NCBI GenBank assembly: GCA_905221605.1
Contig: CAJNDS010002129.1
Coordinates: 62,001-126,000 of the forward strand
DNA from: Symbiodinium natans
Taxonomy: Eukaryota > Sar > Dinophyceae > Suessiales > Symbiodiniaceae
Length of the DNA stretch: 64,000 nucleotides
Direction: 5' to 3'
Positions 61,706-64,000 of this stretch are shown here, piece by piece. The position numbers and the translations under genes were made by a program. Position 1 is the stretch's first letter. Every line of letters starts with the position of its first letter. The notes below the pieces were generated by a model. That model worked only from the letters and a program-made list of their open reading frames with translations. It searched no databases and was not told where the DNA came from.

Positions 61706-62704
61706 CCCTAAAACCCTAAACTGCTCTTTGCTTTGAGAACCCCCGCGTACAAAGATACTCTTCCTCATAATAAGGGTAATACAGGGATTAATGTTTTTCT
61801 TTTTTTTTGGAGGGGTTCTTATAAGCAAATAGTAGTAAAGCCTTAGGCAGATGCCAGCGGTTCATTGTGTCGCCGGGCTTTGTGCCTTGTCGGCAATGAA
61901 GTTGTGGCAGGAATTTTGGGAGTTCTGGAAGTGCTCGCCCCAAAACGTTTGTTCTTGCTTCTTGTTTTAATGTTGATTTTTTGGTGCGAAAACTTTGGTT
62001 TTGGACATCTGCATCTTTAACGCCAAGACACAAGTCAACGCAGGTACTTTGCCAGACCTGGGGTTCATAAGGGTTTAGGGTTTAGGGTTTCGGGTTTGAG
62101 GTTTAGGGTTTAGGGTTTGAGTGCCTAAACACCTGCCTATTCTAATTTTGAGCATGTGCCAAACCCAAAAACCCTGACTCTTAGAATGGGAGTTGGGGGT
62201 GTACCTTTTTTGGGGTGTCGGGTTTAGAGGGTTTAGTGTTTCATATACGGGCAAGAGAAGCTGCGGAAGTTATAGTTCCTATATACCCTGGGTTTAGGGT
62301 TTAGGGTTTAGGGTTTAGGGTTGAGGGTTGAGGGTTGAGGGTTTAGGGCCCCCAAAGAACCCCCCTAAGGTCCCTTACAGGGGTCCCTCCTTTAGTCCCT
62401 TGGCGTACATTCGAGGATCAGCTGTCGGGATTCATCATCCTACTCCACTGCTTCAGTGTCGGCATGGAGGCTGATTTGGGGGGGGGGGGGGGTTACCCGT
62501 TTGGGAGTTTGGGGTTTAGGGTTTAGGGTTTAGGGGTTGAAACAGCCCGAAAGCTAGAAGCCCCAGAACTTTCGCAGCAAAGTTGCATTTGCCATGGCTC
62601 ACACCGAAATTGCAATAACCCGGCAGCCCACGCCGCAATCCCAAGACCCTAAAAACCCTAAGCCCTAAACCCTAAACCCTAAACCGTGCGTGTTCTCCCT
62701 ACAG
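61706..62704. other. No gene; family B end and telomere-like tracts
   Basis: 61735-61835 holds a diverged family B element (gagaaccccc ... ggggttcttataagcaaatagtag). TTTAGGG tracts lie at 62070-62120, 62290-62347 and 62512-62535, a G14 run at about 62478, and CCCTAAA at 62646-62685. Confidence 0.5.
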
Positions 62705-62812
62705 CTGTGGAACGATTGCCAGGCAGATCAGCGGGCACGCGATCCCGTCAACGCTTGCGGCGGCTGGTGGGCCGCTGTCCTAGAGCGATTTGTGGACATA
62801 CTCTCGGGGTCG
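62705..62812 (+). CDS. Candidate internal exon (best-defined in the window)
   Basis: Acceptor ttctccctacag with a pyrimidine tract and donor GTAAGAAT, both canonical. Exactly 36 codons, phase 0: LWNDCQADQRARDPVNACGG, WWAAVLERFVDILSGS. CCCTAAA units end 20 bases upstream of the exon, so the telomere-like tract is intronic. Unidentified. Confidence 0.75.
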
Positions 62813-63416
62813 GTAAGAATTGCTAATGGTATTGCCTCATGGCCCCTGTATATTTATTCTGTAATAACCTCCCCCCCCCCCCCAAAAGAAAAGGAAACAC
62901 AAAAAACTGTTCCAGCTTTTTCAGGCCCCTACAGTACGCGCAAGAAGTTGTAGTTTAGTGGCGAACATGCAGCACCGAGTTTTGAAGCCGACCCCCATGA
63001 ACATTTGCGCATCGAGAGTCGATAAGGCTTTTTGTTGCCCAATCTCCTCCACGTAGCCAGAAACCCTAAACCCTAAACCCTGAACCCTCCTGAGAACTAT
63101 GTAGGTCCCAGCTTCTGAACCGAGAGCTGTGGCTGTGACGTCAAAGATAACAAGAGTTGAATGACCTAATATAACTTTACATGTAATAAATGTCTTACTC
63201 TTTTTGTTATACGGAAGACTCAGAGTCGGCCCTTATTCCTCTTTTTGTGGGCTCTCAGCCACTTTAAACCAAAAAAGGTTTTATAAGGGTCGGAATAGTG
63301 ACTAGTCTTCCCTGATGGTCCCTACATAATTACATTGGAATCCCCCCCCCCCCCCCCCCCCCCCCCGCAAACCCCTGTTCTAATCGTTAAGGCTCCTCTA
63401 CCCTGCTTATTCCCAG
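62813..63416. other. Non-coding; 25-base C homopolymer at 63342-63366
   Basis: Putative intron sequence with C13 at about 62871-62883, a CCCTAAA tract at 63061-63088 and AT-rich stretches. Confidence 0.5.
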
Positions 63417-63461
63417 GTTGCTGTCGAGAAGGTTGAGAGTCGGCGGAGAGCGAGCTACTAG
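63417..63461 (+). CDS. Candidate exon
   Basis: Acceptor gcttattcccag; VAVEKVESRRRASY then TAG, where CTA|GTTTCT offers a GT donor overlapping the stop. Confidence 0.5.
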   Translation, partial: VAVEKVESRRRASY

Positions 63462-63655
63462 TTTCTTGAGTCGAAGTCCGCAAAAAAAGAGGTAGAGATA
63501 GAAAGGTATAGCCGGTGCCTCAACCCTAAAACCTAAAAACAAGACGCCAAAAAGGGTGAGAACGAAGTATTTGATGTCGGGGCCTCGAAAGTCCTGCCAT
63601 CACAAGAATCTTGGACTGGTGACCCCCGCCTCAAACACGAAGACATCCCTTGTAG

Positions 63656-63700
63656 AGCGCGAGCTTCTCCATCATCTTGGAGGCAATTGCCTGCGTATGG
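63656..63700 (+). CDS. Candidate internal exon abutting a family F element
   Basis: Acceptor tcccttgtag; RELLHHLGGNCLRM; donor G|GTAGTTC is the left end of the family F element. Confidence 0.52.
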
Positions 63701-63806
63701 GTAGTTCTCTAAATTAGGGCCCCCTTTTTGGGGGGTCCTTCCCTATAAGGGTGCGACCTTACAGATAGGGGGCCCAAAGAGGGACCCCGAATTTGGAGAA
63801 CGACCC
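63699..63806. mobile_element. Family F inverted-repeat element acting as an intron
   Basis: gggtagttctctaaattagg at the left and inverted gaatttggagaacgaccc at the right, with gggcccc/gggggtcc arms inside. GT at 63701 and cttttgcag at 63806-63814 frame it as a 114-bp GT-AG intron. Confidence 0.7.
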
Positions 63807-63814
63807 TTTTGCAG

Positions 63815-64000
63815 GATGGGTGTAGTGTTGAGGGTCTCCTGCCCACAAGGTGACAATGCAGCGCCTTGGCAGCACAGGTCTGTGTGATCTGGCGCGGGGC
63901 GCGTTCGAGAAAGATGTGGGAATCGAACCGAGCACTACAACCGCAGGTCCCAAACTATGTTTCGGCTCCAAGTATACACGGAATCCGTATGTTGCAGCAT
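63815..64000. other. No gene resolved at window end
   Basis: Begins GATGGGTGTAG after the putative intron; the joined frame meets a TAG, so the exon assignment here is unresolved. Confidence 0.3.

Overview
The window looks like nuclear DNA of a dinoflagellate. Four things point there: short GC-rich exon-like blocks scattered almost entirely on the + strand; pervasive tracts of the plant/alga-type telomere unit TTTAGGG/CCCTAAA inside the sequence; a Ty1/copia retroelement with extra enzymatic domains; and an inserted mitochondrial cox1 fragment that still carries unedited TGA codons at tryptophan positions. The species cannot be fixed from this window. There are no bacterial-style operons, and I recognise no rRNA, tRNA or CRISPR locus. 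|| Layout. 0-8.6 kb: short candidate exons separated by telomere-like tracts, small inverted-repeat elements and low-complexity DNA. 8.62-17.84 kb: one complete but damaged LTR retrotransposon on the - strand, with LTRs, polypurine tract and a possible 5-bp target duplication, sitting inside a CCCTAAA tract. 17.8-26.6 kb: more candidate exons, four related proline-rich blocks (19.3-20.9 kb) and long telomere-like tracts. 26.65-27.33 kb: the cox1 insertion. 27.5-52.9 kb: many candidate exons; the best gene segment is 32.9-34.9 kb (multi-pass membrane protein, then two phase-compatible soluble exons). 52.97-55.13 kb: a 26-bp minisatellite with a three-unit higher-order repeat. 55.7-64 kb: further exons, several with clear AG and GT boundaries. 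|| How it fits together. Most stretches between telomere-like tracts translate into one open, GC3-rich + strand block. Many blocks end exactly where the tract starts, so the tract supplies the 5' splice site (G|GTTTAGGG). Introns therefore often begin with TTTAGGG units and end near CCCTAAA units, or the reverse, as expected of introner-like intron-forming elements with telomeric-repeat ends. Several other short inverted-repeat families (here called B to H) behave similarly. || Limits. Exons were called by eye from codon pattern and splice-like borders, without transcripts or searches. Exon-to-gene assignment is mostly unresolved, and some in-frame stops may lie just past non-GT (GC/GA) donors, which dinoflagellates are known to use.
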